Shown: positions 43,558 through 53,626, counted from the first letter of the stretch. The stretch: 64,000 nt of DNA from Lysinibacillus boronitolerans JCM 21713 = 10a = NBRC 103108 (GCF_000772935.1 NZ_JPVR01000075.1:1-64000); one strand, 5' to 3'. Program-made: numbers and translations. Notes: a model not told the origin generated them from the sequence alone.

Positions 43558-44208
43558 TTATTGTAACACTTTACTTCGGATTTCGGAATATTGAAGGATA
43601 CTTAAAGCAATAAGTAATTGGGCGCTATAATAAGTCAGCATGATAATTTCATGAGAAAAAGCTAGTGGCATGACAAATTTGTTAATAGCTAAATAAGAGT
43701 CAGATGCAATAAATAATAATGCACCACTTGTCGCTAGCGTAGATCCAGTTTTAATAGCTGTCCATCCCATTGTAAGTATCACAGAAATATAGGCGATTAC
43801 TGCGATACCAAGTATGGTTTCGCCTGTTTTAAAGACAGACCCCGCAATCCATATTGCCATACTTGCTCCGTAGAGTAATAAAAGTATTTTTGCCCATGTT
43901 GGTATATGCCGCTCATTTGCAGTAGAGAAAGCAAAAATATAAAAAATATGCCCGATAAGAAAGCTAGTTAGCCCAATTAAAAACCACTGCAATGTATAGT
44001 CTCCAATCATACAAAAAATAAGTCCCGCAATAATCAAAAGCTGGTATTTTTTAATATGTAATGGCTTCTGAATCGCTGCTAAAATAATGATGAGCAACAT
44101 TGGAATTACTTTAAAGATGAGTTTTAAACTTTCCGCAATATGGGAAAAGAGAAAAATATAATAAAGACCCAATAAAATAATGACACCGATTAATAATTTT
44201 TTTAACAA
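43558..44208 (-). CDS. YhhN family membrane protein (lysoplasmalogenase-like)
   Basis: A 216-residue protein with about eight helices and the YhhN/TMEM86 landmarks: FKVIPMLL, LIFCMIGDYTLQ with the conserved aspartate, LIGHIFYIFAF, ALLFIASDSYLAINKF, and the closing YYSAQLLIALS. Family members hydrolyse the vinyl-ether bond of lysoplasmalogen in animals; bacterial function is not settled. It is divergent from the membrane protein gene at 44341. Confidence 0.85.
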   Translation of the reverse strand: MLKKLLIGVIILLGLYYIFLFSHIAESLKLIFKVIPMLLIIILAAIQKPLHIKKYQLLIIAGLIFCMIGDYTLQWFLIGLTSFLIGHIFYIFAFSTANERHIPTWAKILLLLYGASMAIWIAGSVFKTGETILGIAVIAYISVILTMGWTAIKTGSTLATSGALLFIASDSYLAINKFVMPLAFSHEIIMLTYYSAQLLIALSILQYSEIRSKVLQ

Positions 44209-44340
44209 ATTTTTCAGCTCCTTTCCTTTTGAAATTCAATATTTATGGTAGAATTCCTTTCTGTACAACGTATGTATGAAACTTTTTTAGTATGTGACCG
44301 TAAAGTAAGTAGTGAGAAAGAAGAAGAGAGGATGAACCAA

Positions 44341-46020
44341 ATGACTAAGCTACTGATAGCTTCTGCAGTCATTGCATTGATCGCAAGTGTGTTAGTGACA
44401 CCGCTTATTACGAAGAAGCGAGAAGATGGACAATCGAAAAAGGTAATCGGATACTTTTTTATTGGAATCTTTGTATTAGGATTTTTAGCCACAGGCATTA
44501 CATTATATGTAACAAAAATTGATGTAAATTGGCTTGTTTTTTGGCCTGCTATTATTTTATTAACATTGGCGGGAGCTCTGCTAGCAAGTGGTATCGAACG
44601 GAAAATAAAAGGTCTTTTATTTTTAGCAAGTCTGGGTGTAGCTGTGTATGTATTATCAGCACCTTTATGGAATGCTAATGAAAAATTTAAGTCATCTGAA
44701 ATGAAGGAAGAAGTAGAAATAAAACCATTCGATGAGACACAAACACCTGCAAGTGTACCACCGAAATTTGCTCGTAATAAAATGAAAAAGGCTTTTGGAC
44801 AAGTGCCAAACACGAGTTACTATGAATTAGGACGCTTACAAATTCAAAAAGTGAAGGGCGAATATGTTTATATCGCGCCAGTTGAATTTTCGGGATTCTT
44901 TAAATGGATGAACGGTAGTACAACACCTGGTTACTTCATAATGAGTGCTACAGATTCTGCGGATAATCCTAAATTTATTAAAGAGGAAATGAAATACGTA
45001 CCTTCTGCATATTTAAATGCTAATTTAGAGCGTCATATTCGTTTACAACATCCATTCCTTATTTTTTATGGTGACGTACAACTGGAAGTAGATGATGAAG
45101 GAAAGCCATACTACATTCGCTCATATGGTGAATTTATTTCCGCGCGTAATGGCTTTGATGTAAAAGGAATTGTCTTGGTTGATGCACTGACAGGGAAATC
45201 AGAAGTAATTAAACTGGATCAAGTACCTGAATTTATTGATGGTGCTGTATCACCAGAGACAGTAAGTTTACAAAACAGTTATTTTGGTAACTATGTACAT
45301 GGTTTTTGGAATAGTATGTTTGGTAAAAAGGATGTAAAGATTCCTTCTGATGAAGGAACAGAATCGAATGTTAGCCCAATCTTCGACGAGAAGGGTGATA
45401 TGTATTACTTTACAGATTTTACAAGTCCTAAAGAAGGTGTGGATTCAATGTTAGGCTATTCACTAACAAACGCACGAACAGGGCATGCAACATACTATAC
45501 AGGGAATCAAGACTCAAGTTATATGGATTCACAAGGTAATTTACAAATAATCGAGAAGAAATTCATTGAGAAAAAGTGGAATGGTGAAATGCCAGTGTTG
45601 TATAACTTTTATGGAGAAGCGAGTTGGCTGACAGCTGTGCTAGATTCCAATGGTTTCTTACAAAACTATTTTATCGTGTCCGCAGCCAATCCTGAAATTT
45701 CCGTTTACGCTACTACTCCTAAGGAGGCATTGAAATTATATAAAACTGCCTTAAGTCGAGGAGGAAATACTGTAGATGGTAGCTCAAGTGCTGAGGAGAA
45801 ACAAGTTAGCGGAAAGGTATTGCGTGTATATAAAGAACGTCTAGGCGATTTTACAACTGTATCTTTCTTATTAAACAATGGCGAAAATTATTTAGTGAGT
45901 GCTGAAACAGAACCTTTAGCAATTTATTTACAGGAGGGTGATGAGGTAATACTCACTTATGGTGATACAGGAGAGCAGTTCCTACCAGTGCGCTCTCTTA
46001 TAATTAAAGGACTACAATAA
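44341..46020 (+). CDS. Large membrane-anchored protein, family not recognised
   Basis: A 559-residue protein with four N-terminal helices (to about residue 110) and a long domain outside or inside the membrane with repeated paired-strand sections (YYELGRLQIQKVKGEYVYIAPVE, ILYFTDFTSPKEG-type and YSLTNARTGHATYYTG). I recognise no family or catalytic motif. ATG 44341 lies 9 bases from AGAGAGG; an ATG at 44332 touches that site. A terminator follows, so it is expressed alone. Confidence 0.65.
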   Translation: MTKLLIASAVIALIASVLVTPLITKKREDGQSKKVIGYFFIGIFVLGFLATGITLYVTKIDVNWLVFWPAIILLTLAGALLASGIERKIKGLLFLASLGVAVYVLSAPLWNANEKFKSSEMKEEVEIKPFDETQTPASVPPKFARNKMKKAFGQVPNTSYYELGRLQIQKVKGEYVYIAPVEFSGFFKWMNGSTTPGYFIMSATDSADNPKFIKEEMKYVPSAYLNANLERHIRLQHPFLIFYGDVQLEVDDEGKPYYIRSYGEFISARNGFDVKGIVLVDALTGKSEVIKLDQVPEFIDGAVSPETVSLQNSYFGNYVHGFWNSMFGKKDVKIPSDEGTESNVSPIFDEKGDMYYFTDFTSPKEGVDSMLGYSLTNARTGHATYYTGNQDSSYMDSQGNLQIIEKKFIEKKWNGEMPVLYNFYGEASWLTAVLDSNGFLQNYFIVSAANPEISVYATTPKEALKLYKTALSRGGNTVDGSSSAEEKQVSGKVLRVYKERLGDFTTVSFLLNNGENYLVSAETEPLAIYLQEGDEVILTYGDTGEQFLPVRSLIIKGLQ

Positions 46021-46025
46021 AAGAA

Positions 46026-46065
46026 CAAAAGACGATCTTGATATTACGAAGATCGTCTTTTTTAT
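46026..46065. terminator. Bidirectional terminator
   Basis: AAAGACGATCTT pairs with AAGATCGTCTTT, followed by a T-run, between convergent genes. Confidence 0.9.
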
Positions 46066-46487
46066 GTAGATTGTTCTTGAACATAGGTAAGCATTTTTTC
46101 TCTATGGTTCATAAATAGTCTTTCGGCATGATCATTTAGTGTAAAGATTTCTTGTATATACCCTTTTAATAATTTATCTTCATATTCAAAAGCATGGCCG
46201 TAAGTGTTTTCTAAAATATAGGATAATAAAAGAGCATGCAAGACAACGACTTCTAAATTCTGTGTATTCGTAACGAATTTTAAATTGAGAATAGTAGTAT
46301 GAGAAACGAACTGATTGACATAATCAATGGGTTTTTTATATACATTCAAATCAATATGTGACTCTAGTCGTTTTCTTAGTTGGGTGCATTCATTATTTAA
46401 GTCTTCAATTTTTAAAAATAAACCTCTTACACTTCTCTTATGCTGTTGTTCTAAGGTGCGAGCAAGATGTTTATTGATATTGGACAT
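46062..46487 (-). CDS. Hypothetical 141-residue helical protein
   Basis: A 141-residue protein with no recognised family. The N-terminal half (RTLEQQHKRSVRGLFLKIEDLNNECTQLRKRL) is probably a coiled coil; the rest is helical with no membrane segment. AAAGGAG precedes the ATG. It is followed by a terminator shared with the convergent membrane-protein gene. Nothing in its neighbours suggests a role. Confidence 0.6.
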   Translation of the reverse strand: MSNINKHLARTLEQQHKRSVRGLFLKIEDLNNECTQLRKRLESHIDLNVYKKPIDYVNQFVSHTTILNLKFVTNTQNLEVVVLHALLLSYILENTYGHAFEYEDKLLKGYIQEIFTLNDHAERLFMNHREKMLTYVQEQST

Positions 46488-46691
46488 TATTGGTATAACT
46501 CCTTTCTTTGTTAGGTATCATTTATTAATATGAATGGAATAGTTGGAAAAGGAAAGAGTCTTTTCGTTTAATTTATAGATATAGTTAAATTAACAAGTGT
46601 GGCAATATACCTGTATTGAACATAAGTAGGTAATACTTTTATGCAAAAAATGGAATTATTATCATACGATAGTAACTCCATTTCTGTTATA

Positions 46692-47423
46692 CTATTTCCA
46701 ATTAAACCCTTTGGTTGCTAAAAATTCTTTAATATGCGGACGTCGTTGCTCGATTAAAAAATCAGCCATTTGTTTTGTCCAATTATCAATTTTTCTGTTT
46801 GATGAACGGCTGTTATAATATTTTTCCATTTCCTCGTTGTAGGCTGGTAAAAGCTCTTCATATTTTTCAACATTGTATTCATTTTCATGTAATACAGCAG
46901 ATACAGGTAAACGAGGTTTTACCTCATTGCGACGTGCTGGAACACCGATTGTTAGCCCAAATAATGGGAAAACGTGATCAGGTAGATTGAATAATTCGCT
47001 AATTTCAGAAGGTTTATTGCGTACCCCTCCAATATAGCAAATGCCATAACCCATTGATTCAGCTGCAATAACAAAATTCTGTGCAAACAATGATACATCA
47101 GCTACACCAACAAGGACATTTTCAGCAGAATCGGCTACAATATCTACTCCTTCTAGTTTCCCAGCCATTTGAAGTCGCTTGAAATCTACACAAAAAACAA
47201 ATGCCCCACCTGAGGTTTCATATTGACGTGGATTACCAGATAGTAAGCCTAATTTTTCCTTTTTATCTGCATCTGTTACCCAAATTACACTATAGGCTTG
47301 CACAAAATGGGATGTTGCAGCCATTTGTGCTGTTCCAATTAAATCTTCAATGATTTCTTTTGAAATCGGTTCACCATCATAGATGCGTACCGAGGAATGG
47401 CTACGTAATAGTTCTTTAACCAT
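46692..47423 (-). CDS. nfrA: NADPH-dependent nitro/flavin reductase (NfsA/NfrA type)
   Basis: A 243-residue FMN reductase: HSSVRIYDGEPI (FMN phosphate contact), AATSHFVQAYS, an AAESMGYGICYIGGVRN segment and a C-terminal region with RSSNRKIDNWTKQM. It reduces FMN and nitro compounds, chromate or quinones with NAD(P)H. Length matches NfrA/NfsA. It is transcribed alone. Confidence 0.9.
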   Translation of the reverse strand: MVKELLRSHSSVRIYDGEPISKEIIEDLIGTAQMAATSHFVQAYSVIWVTDADKKEKLGLLSGNPRQYETSGGAFVFCVDFKRLQMAGKLEGVDIVADSAENVLVGVADVSLFAQNFVIAAESMGYGICYIGGVRNKPSEISELFNLPDHVFPLFGLTIGVPARRNEVKPRLPVSAVLHENEYNVEKYEELLPAYNEEMEKYYNSRSSNRKIDNWTKQMADFLIEQRRPHIKEFLATKGFNWK

Positions 47424-47790
47424 TAAAAACTCTCTCCTTTGTGTCTGTTCTATACCTTGAGCATAGCACGCTTTTCTAGCAAAATCGAATAATGAGGGAT
47501 AAAAAGTTATACATCAATAATTTATAAATGTAGAAATTATCTCGTAAAGTAAAATATTTCATTTGATATAGATTAAATATTCTAAATAGTATAAAATTAT
47601 AGGTGCGACTGTTTATTTGGTTGTGCTACCAAAAATTACAAAATCTTTATTCTCAAATGTTTAGACAGCATTAGCTATTAGGTGATGAAATGCTCCTGGA
47701 ATAAAGATATAGCCTCTGACGGATGTCACAGATTTACTGGAACCAAATATGCAAGTTGAACAAAAATAAAGTGGAATGGAGGAATAGGGA
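47424..47790. other. Divergent intergenic region, no features recognised
   Basis: An AT-rich stretch between the nitroreductase and succinate CoA-transferase genes. A GGAGG site (47779 region) belongs to the transferase. I see no strong promoter hexamers, operator, hairpin with T-run or small gene. Confidence 0.5.
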
Positions 47791-49314
47791 ATGGAAGAAA
47801 AATTAGCAAAAAAGCTTCGTCATGAACAATTACGAAGTAAGGTTGTAACAGCCGAAGAAGCAGCATCTTGGATTAAGGATGGCATGGTATTAGGGATGAG
47901 TGGATTCACACGTGCTGGCGATGTAAAGGTTGTACCTCTTGCACTTGTAGAGAAAGCGAAAAAAGAGGATTTCCAAGTAGATGTCTTTACAGGTGCATCA
48001 CTTGGCCCTGAGGTAGACCAATACTTAGCAGAAGCAGGGGTCATTCGTAAACGCGGTCCTTTCCAAGCAGATGCTGGCATTCGTAATAAAATCAATAGCG
48101 GTGATATCACATTTGTCGATGCCCATCTTTCCCATAATGCTGAGCTTGTTCGTCAAGGTATTATTGGACCAATCGATTTTGCGATCATTGAAGCGGCTGC
48201 AATTACAGAAGATGGCTTATTAATTCCTACAACTTCAGTTGGTAACTCTCCTATTTTTGTGCAAGAAGCAGACCAAGTCATCATTGAATTAAACGTAGCA
48301 CAGCTTGATGCATTAGAAGGTATACATGATATTTACGTGCCTGCACCACAAGGAAAACGTGATCCAATTCCTTTACAGAATGTTTCTGATCGTCTTGGTA
48401 TAATTGGAATTCCACTAGATTTAGATAAAGTAAAAGGCATCGTCATTTCGGATATATTAGATGCGCCATCAACTATTGTCCCCGCGGATGAAGAGACAGA
48501 TGTTATGGCTACTCACTTATTAAATTTCCTACGTGAAGAGATTAAAGTAGGTCGCTTAACAACAAGTTTGCGACCAATTCAATCTGGGGTAGGTTCAGTA
48601 GCCAATGCTGTATTGCTAGGCTTTAAAGATTCTGAGTTTGAGAACTTAGAAGTTTATTCAGAAGTTCTTCAGGATGCAGTGTTTGAATTGATTGATGCAG
48701 GGAAAGTGAATTTTGCTTCTGCAACTTCTATTACCCTTTCTGAGCAAGTAGGAAAACGTGTTTATGGGAATTTTGAAAAATATGCTGATAAATTAGTGTT
48801 GCGCCCTCAAGAAATTTCAAATCAGCCTGAAATTATTCGCCGACTCGGATTAATCTCAGTGAATACGGCATTGGAATTAGATATTTACGGTAATGTTAAT
48901 TCGACTCATGTTTCTGGTACAAAGATGATGAATGGTATCGGTGGGTCTGGAGACTTTGCACGTAATGCACGATTAGGGATATTTGTGACAAAGTCTTATG
49001 CTAAAGGTGGAGATATTTCGAGTATTGTCCCAATGGTCTCACATGTGGATCATACAGAGCATGATGTTGATGTCATAGTAACTGAACAGGGCGTAGCAGA
49101 TTTACGAGGACTTGCTCCAAAAGAACGAGTTGGGCTTATCATTGATAACTGTGCACATCCTGATTATAGGGAACAGCTGTGGCAGTACTTTAATGATGCC
49201 AATGAGGCAACGGGCGGACATCATACACCACATGACCTAGAAAAAGCACTATCATGGCACGTTAATTATGCGAAAAATGGTACGATGAAGGACCCTGCTT
49301 TCACGAAACAATAA
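47791..49314 (+). CDS. Succinate/acetate CoA-transferase (Ach1 type)
   Basis: A 507-residue class I CoA-transferase in one chain: GMSGFTRAGDVKVVPLAL at the start, GNSPIFVQEADQVIIELN, YSEVLQDAVFELIDAG (the catalytic Glu lies in a YSE-type motif), and GSGDFARNA plus VTEQGVADLRGLAPKERV. It moves CoA between succinyl-CoA and acetate, or hydrolyses acyl-CoA. It follows GGAGG and stands alone with a terminator shared with the convergent symporter gene. Confidence 0.93.
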   Translation: MEEKLAKKLRHEQLRSKVVTAEEAASWIKDGMVLGMSGFTRAGDVKVVPLALVEKAKKEDFQVDVFTGASLGPEVDQYLAEAGVIRKRGPFQADAGIRNKINSGDITFVDAHLSHNAELVRQGIIGPIDFAIIEAAAITEDGLLIPTTSVGNSPIFVQEADQVIIELNVAQLDALEGIHDIYVPAPQGKRDPIPLQNVSDRLGIIGIPLDLDKVKGIVISDILDAPSTIVPADEETDVMATHLLNFLREEIKVGRLTTSLRPIQSGVGSVANAVLLGFKDSEFENLEVYSEVLQDAVFELIDAGKVNFASATSITLSEQVGKRVYGNFEKYADKLVLRPQEISNQPEIIRRLGLISVNTALELDIYGNVNSTHVSGTKMMNGIGGSGDFARNARLGIFVTKSYAKGGDISSIVPMVSHVDHTEHDVDVIVTEQGVADLRGLAPKERVGLIIDNCAHPDYREQLWQYFNDANEATGGHHTPHDLEKALSWHVNYAKNGTMKDPAFTKQ

Positions 49315-49321
49315 TACTACT

Positions 49322-49370
49322 TTAAAAGCCTTGAAGGACAGTTGGTCTGTTTCTTCAAGGCTTTTACGTT
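49322..49370. terminator. Bidirectional terminator
   Basis: AAAAGCCTTGAAG (49324-49336) pairs with CTTCAAGGCTTTT (49353-49365). Confidence 0.85.
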
Positions 49371-49386
49371 TTATTTAATCAAAGTC

Positions 49387-50868
49387 TTATAATAATCCAA
49401 TCCATTTCCAATAAGTTGCAGAGAACAAAAGTACGAGAAGGAAACCAATAATGGTTAATGGAATGCCTGATTTCAAGAAATCCTTTGTTGTAAAGGAACC
49501 TGTACCATAGGCAAGCATGTTTTGTGGTGCACTAATCGGTAATAGGAAGCCAAAGCTTATGACGAATTGTTGCACAATAACAAAACCAACTTGATCCACA
49601 TTAGCCGTTAATGTGGAGGCTAAAACGATAAACACAGGTATAAGTGCTGAGGCTAAGCTAGTTGCGCTTGCAAAGCCTAAATGAATCAAAATGTTAAATA
49701 AAGTTACGAGTGCGATTGTTGCTAGTAAAGGCATTGCATCTAGCCCAAGTGAACCAAAAACTTTATCTGATAACCATGCAGCACCTTTCGTATTCAGTAA
49801 AATGGTTCCTAGCATAATGCCTACAGCAAAGACGATAATTGTCCCCCATGGAATATGAGGCTCAACTTCCTTCCATGAATACACACCAACTTTAGGCATT
49901 AATAGAATAGCGATAGCAATTATTGTGACTGTTGTCGTATCGAAGGGATGTAATTTACCTTCAGTTGCCCAGAAAAATAGTAAAACTAAGGAAGTAACGA
50001 TTAAGCGAATTTCAGGAGCCTTTAATGGGCCAAGCTCTGCAAGCTGTTTTTTGATGACCTCTTTACCACCTTCGATATTGCTAGTCTCAGGTTTAATTAA
50101 CGCAATCATAATGAAAAATAAAACGATAGACATAATAATCGAGAAGGGAGCAGCGTAAAGTAGCCAAGCACCCCAGGAAATATCCACATTAAATTGCTCT
50201 TGGATAAAGTTTAAAGCCACCATATTTTGAGCTGCTGCAGTTTTAATGCCGATATTCCAAATGGAAACGGCTTGTACCGAAGTAATAACTAGCAAAGCAG
50301 CGAGCCGACTATCACGTGGTAAACCAAATGCTGCCACCATTCCAAGCAATATAGGTACTACAGCGCCAGCTCGTGCTGTAGCAGAAGGAACAAAAAATGC
50401 GAGGACGATAGAAACTAAAATGGCGCCAAATACGATAGCTTTTGTTTTCGTTCCTACCAGTGAAAGAATCCACAGAGCAAGTCGTTTATGTAGATTAGTA
50501 ATTTGCATTGCAGCCGCTAGAAAAAGAGCTGCTGCTACTAAAGCAACGGCAGAATTACTAAATCCACTTAAGGATAATTTTAATGCGCCAGCTGTTCCTA
50601 GCTCTGTAGATGGATCATCCATTGACGGAGCGAGTCCTAGTAAAACAGTTACTAGTGCAATGATCATGGCCGAGCTAACAGGATATGAAACAGCCTCTGT
50701 TACCCAAAGGATGACTGCAAAAGCTAAGATGGCTAAAGCTCGTTGCCCAGCTATAGGTAAATCGCCGTTATTAGGTAAAAAAGTAATAATGATTAGTAAA
50801 GCGAATGCTAAGCCAATCCATAGTGGCTTTAAGTTACGTTTTGTAGCTGCTTGTTTTGGTGAAGACAT
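49387..50868 (-). CDS. DASS-family sodium/dicarboxylate symporter
   Basis: A 493-residue membrane protein with about 12 helices and DASS (SLC13) landmarks: ILWVTEAVSYPVSSAMI, the first SNT-type region FSNSAVALVAAALFLA, PSATARAGAVVPI, FASATSLASALIPVFI and a late SAPQNMLAYGTGSF. It should take up succinate, malate or related dicarboxylates with sodium. The convergent neighbour is a succinate CoA-transferase, matching C4-acid use (inference). Confidence 0.92.
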   Translation of the reverse strand: MSSPKQAATKRNLKPLWIGLAFALLIIITFLPNNGDLPIAGQRALAILAFAVILWVTEAVSYPVSSAMIIALVTVLLGLAPSMDDPSTELGTAGALKLSLSGFSNSAVALVAAALFLAAAMQITNLHKRLALWILSLVGTKTKAIVFGAILVSIVLAFFVPSATARAGAVVPILLGMVAAFGLPRDSRLAALLVITSVQAVSIWNIGIKTAAAQNMVALNFIQEQFNVDISWGAWLLYAAPFSIIMSIVLFFIMIALIKPETSNIEGGKEVIKKQLAELGPLKAPEIRLIVTSLVLLFFWATEGKLHPFDTTTVTIIAIAILLMPKVGVYSWKEVEPHIPWGTIIVFAVGIMLGTILLNTKGAAWLSDKVFGSLGLDAMPLLATIALVTLFNILIHLGFASATSLASALIPVFIVLASTLTANVDQVGFVIVQQFVISFGFLLPISAPQNMLAYGTGSFTTKDFLKSGIPLTIIGFLLVLLFSATYWKWIGLL

Positions 50869-51063
50869 AATTTCTCATCCTTTCTACGATAAAAATGACG
50901 ATTATTATCCATAACATCGGACTCCGTAATGTTTTATTAAGATAAGAATATGTCTATTTTATTGTAGAAAAAAACCTGTGTAAAATAGATGTTTTTTACA
51001 GCAATATTAGTAGATAAAGAGAAAATATATGGTCACACAAAATACAAAAATATCCATAAAATA

Positions 51064-51696
51064 TTATTTCTTTTTCTTAAAAGCAGTAGTTACTTTAGGC
51101 TCTGTCCCATTAACTAAACGTTTAATATTTTCTATATGCAGGATGATAGCTATGCCAAAAAGAAGAAGAGCTATAATGGTTGGGCCAATGCCTGGAATCC
51201 ATAAATAAGTTGCTGTACAAAAAACGAGATAAAATTCTAGAACACCAACAATTAAAAAATTTGTTGCAAAGGATAAAATAACAAATAAAATAAGTGCAAA
51301 TAAACCAATTTTCCAATCAACAGCAAGTAAAATGCCAATGATGGAGGCCGTTCCTTTCCCGCCGTTGAAGCCCATATAGAATGGGAAATTATGACCTAAA
51401 ATAACCCCAGCAGCCATAATGTAAGTAAGCAGCCATATTTGTTCTTGTGTCAAATGAGTGGCATCAGCTAGATAAAAATGTGCACCGATAATAGCGACAA
51501 CGCCTTTGCCTATATCGATGAGGGCTACTAAAACGCCATATTTCCAGCCAAGGGAAAGAGTAGCATTCGAGGCACCCGCATTTCCGTGGCCAGCTTTTTT
51601 TAAATCAACCCCAGATAAAAATTGAGCCACTTTAGAGCCGTGAATACAGCCTATTAAATAGCCAATCATAAGAAAAATGATCACGGCCTTTACCAT
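51064..51696 (-). CDS. plsY: Glycerol-3-phosphate acyltransferase PlsY
   Basis: A 210-residue membrane enzyme with about five helices and three PlsY motifs: GSKVAQFLSGVDLKKAGHGNAGASN, the FNGGKGTAS loop and the VGVLEFYLVF region. It acylates glycerol 3-phosphate from acyl-phosphate, the first step of phospholipid synthesis. The usual plsY neighbours (parE/parC) are not in view, so this may be a second copy. C-terminus is basic (FKKKK). Confidence 0.9.
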   Translation of the reverse strand: MVKAVIIFLMIGYLIGCIHGSKVAQFLSGVDLKKAGHGNAGASNATLSLGWKYGVLVALIDIGKGVVAIIGAHFYLADATHLTQEQIWLLTYIMAAGVILGHNFPFYMGFNGGKGTASIIGILLAVDWKIGLFALILFVILSFATNFLIVGVLEFYLVFCTATYLWIPGIGPTIIALLLFGIAIILHIENIKRLVNGTEPKVTTAFKKKK

Positions 51697-51792
51697 AAAA
51701 ATACTCCTCTCAAAATTTTTTCTAAAATAGTGTATGCGTTCATATTACGTATAAGAGCAGACAGAAGTTTCGGAAAAAATAAAATTTACATG

Positions 51793-51821
51793 TTGACAGA
51801 AAAAAACTCTATGTTTATACT
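51793..51821 (+). promoter_or_regulatory. Sigma-A promoter of the SAM-riboswitch/metY unit
   Basis: Perfect TTGACA (51793-51798), 17-base spacer, TATACT (51816-51821). It lies about 30 bases before the riboswitch. Confidence 0.85.
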
Positions 51822-51849
51822 GTGTAACAACGATGGAAATTGAATCTCA

Positions 51850-52017
51850 TACTCTTATCAAGAGCGGCGGAGGGATAGGCCCTATGATGCCCGGCAACCA
51901 GTAAGTAATGAGCTTACTAAGGTGCTAATTCCTACAGATTCTAACTTGGATCTGGCAGATAAGGGGAGGAAAACTTGCAACCGCAACCCTCTTCTTAGCT
52001 GAAGAGGGTTTTTTGTT
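51850..52017 (+). promoter_or_regulatory. SAM-I (S-box) riboswitch with terminator
   Basis: CTCTTATCAAGAGCGGCGGAG (split at 51853-51873), GGGATAGGCCCTATGA, CCCGGCAACC, the AGTAAG...CTTACT hairpin, GGTGCTAATTCC and the closing GATAAG strand match the S-box. An ACCCTCTTC...GAAGAGGGT terminator with T6 follows (51986-52016). Bound S-adenosylmethionine should cause termination, repressing metY when methionine is plentiful. Confidence 0.96.
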
Positions 52018-52082
52018 TTCTACAGAAAAATCCTCCTCATCTCCGGTACCATCGTAAAAAAATAACCATTTGGAGGTACACA

Positions 52083-53384
52083 ATGACAAATTTTAAACCA
52101 GAAACATTGCTGTTACATGGTGGTCAAGAGCCAGACCCAGTGACGGGTTCTCGGACAGTTCCAGTCTATCGCTCAACTGCTTTTGTATTTAAAGACACTG
52201 CTCATGCGCAACGTCTTTTTGCCCTAGAGGAAGCAGGGAATATTTACACACGAATTACCAATCCGACTGTTGATGTGTTTGAAAAACGTGTGGCTTTATT
52301 GGAAGGTGGAACAGCAGCAGTAGCACTTTCATCTGGTGCAGCGGCTATCGCATTTTCCATTTTAAATCTAGCTGGAGCTGGTGATGAGATAGTAGCAGCT
52401 AGTTCTTTATATGGCGGTACGTATAATTTATTTGCTAACACATTACCAAACTATGGTATTAAAACAATTTTTGTAGATGAAACAAACCCAGAGAATTTCA
52501 ATGCGGCGATTACTGATAAAACAAAAGCTGTCTTTGCAGAAGTTTATGGTAATCCAAGCTTAAAGGTTTTAGATATTGAAGCAGTAGCTAAGATTGCACA
52601 TGATAATGGGCTACCACTAATTATTGACAGCACGTTTGCTTCTCCTTATGGTTCTACACCTATTGAATATGGTGCAGATGTTGTTGTTCATTCAGCAACT
52701 AAATGGATAGGAGGCCATGGTACAACCTTAGGGGGCGTTGTTGTAGACGCTGGTAAGTTTGATTGGGCTAGTGGGCGATTCCCAGGTTTTACTGAACCAG
52801 ATGCCTCTTACCATGGGTTACGCTATGGAATTGATACAGCTTCTGCAGCCTTTGCTACAAAGCTACGCGTACAATTATTACGTGATTTTGGTCCAACATT
52901 AAGTGCAGATGCTGCCTTTAATTTATTGCAAGGGTTAGAAACGCTTCATTTGCGTATCCCTAAACACAATGAGAATGCATTGGCAGTGGCTGAATATTTA
53001 CAAAACCACCCATCTGTGGAGTATGTAAATTATAATGGCCTAGAAGATTTCCCGACACATGAGTTGGCAAAAAAATATTTAAGAAATGGCTTCGGTTCAG
53101 TGCTTACATTTGGCATCAAAGGTGGACGTGAAGCTGGGCGAAAGCTTATTGATAGCGTGAAACTATTCTCACATGTAGCAAATGTAGGTGATGCTAAGTC
53201 ATTAATTATACATCCTGCTTCCACTACCCATCAGCAGCTATCAGCAGACGAATTAGTTCAAGCTGGTGTAACCGAGTCGCTCATTCGCTTATCCATCGGT
53301 TTAGAGGCAGTAGAGGATATTATTGCTGATTTAGATCAAGCCATTACACAGGCAACAACAAGTGAACAAACTGTAGAAGCTTAA
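52083..53384 (+). CDS. metY: O-acetylhomoserine sulfhydrylase (aminocarboxypropyltransferase)
   Basis: A 433-residue Cys/Met-metabolism PLP enzyme with YTRITNPTVDVFEKRVALLEGG (split), SSGAAAIAFSI, and the PLP lysine Lys207 in HSATKWIGGHG; SVKLFSHVANVGDAKSLIIHPASTTH near the C-terminus is typical of MetY. It makes homocysteine from O-acetylhomoserine and sulfide. It is controlled by the S-box upstream. The homoserine dehydrogenase gene about 1.2 kb away supplies the precursor pathway. Confidence 0.94.
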   Translation: MTNFKPETLLLHGGQEPDPVTGSRTVPVYRSTAFVFKDTAHAQRLFALEEAGNIYTRITNPTVDVFEKRVALLEGGTAAVALSSGAAAIAFSILNLAGAGDEIVAASSLYGGTYNLFANTLPNYGIKTIFVDETNPENFNAAITDKTKAVFAEVYGNPSLKVLDIEAVAKIAHDNGLPLIIDSTFASPYGSTPIEYGADVVVHSATKWIGGHGTTLGGVVVDAGKFDWASGRFPGFTEPDASYHGLRYGIDTASAAFATKLRVQLLRDFGPTLSADAAFNLLQGLETLHLRIPKHNENALAVAEYLQNHPSVEYVNYNGLEDFPTHELAKKYLRNGFGSVLTFGIKGGREAGRKLIDSVKLFSHVANVGDAKSLIIHPASTTHQQLSADELVQAGVTESLIRLSIGLEAVEDIIADLDQAITQATTSEQTVEA

Positions 53385-53530
53385 GATTTAGAACAGAGGG
53401 AAGAATGGTGTAGCGTTTACGTATTTTCTCATTCGATTTGCCTCATTTGGTAATGCGTTAAACATTGCTACATCAACTATTTACAGCATCCGTTAATTAT
53501 CAGAACCTTATAAAAAATAATACCAAGTAA

Positions 53531-53626
53531 TTATATATGTATTATTGACTTAATTAAATCCATGCTATATACTAGGAAATAAGTTAAGAGTACGGAAATT
53601 ATTGTTAAAAAGGAAAATGTTTTCAT
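53531..53626 (-). CDS. Possible 31-residue membrane peptide
   Basis: MKTFSFLTIISVLLTYFLVYSM and nine more residues form one transmembrane helix with a basic start. A GGGGGAG sequence lies 5 bases before the ATG. It is divergent from the Panacea-like gene (91 bases apart). Length and composition resemble small membrane toxins or stress peptides, but no homolog is recognised and the frame may be chance. Confidence 0.35.
   Translation of the reverse strand: MKTFSFLTIISVLLTYFLVYSMDLIKSIIHI

Noticed and set aside
44214..44813. A 199-codon minus-strand frame
   Set aside because: It is antisense to the start of the large membrane protein gene and overlaps the divergent promoter; no ribosome site.
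50246..50914. A 222-codon plus-strand frame
   Set aside because: It lies antisense to the DASS symporter gene, has Ala/Thr/Lys-biased content typical of a shadow frame, no ribosome site and no family motif.
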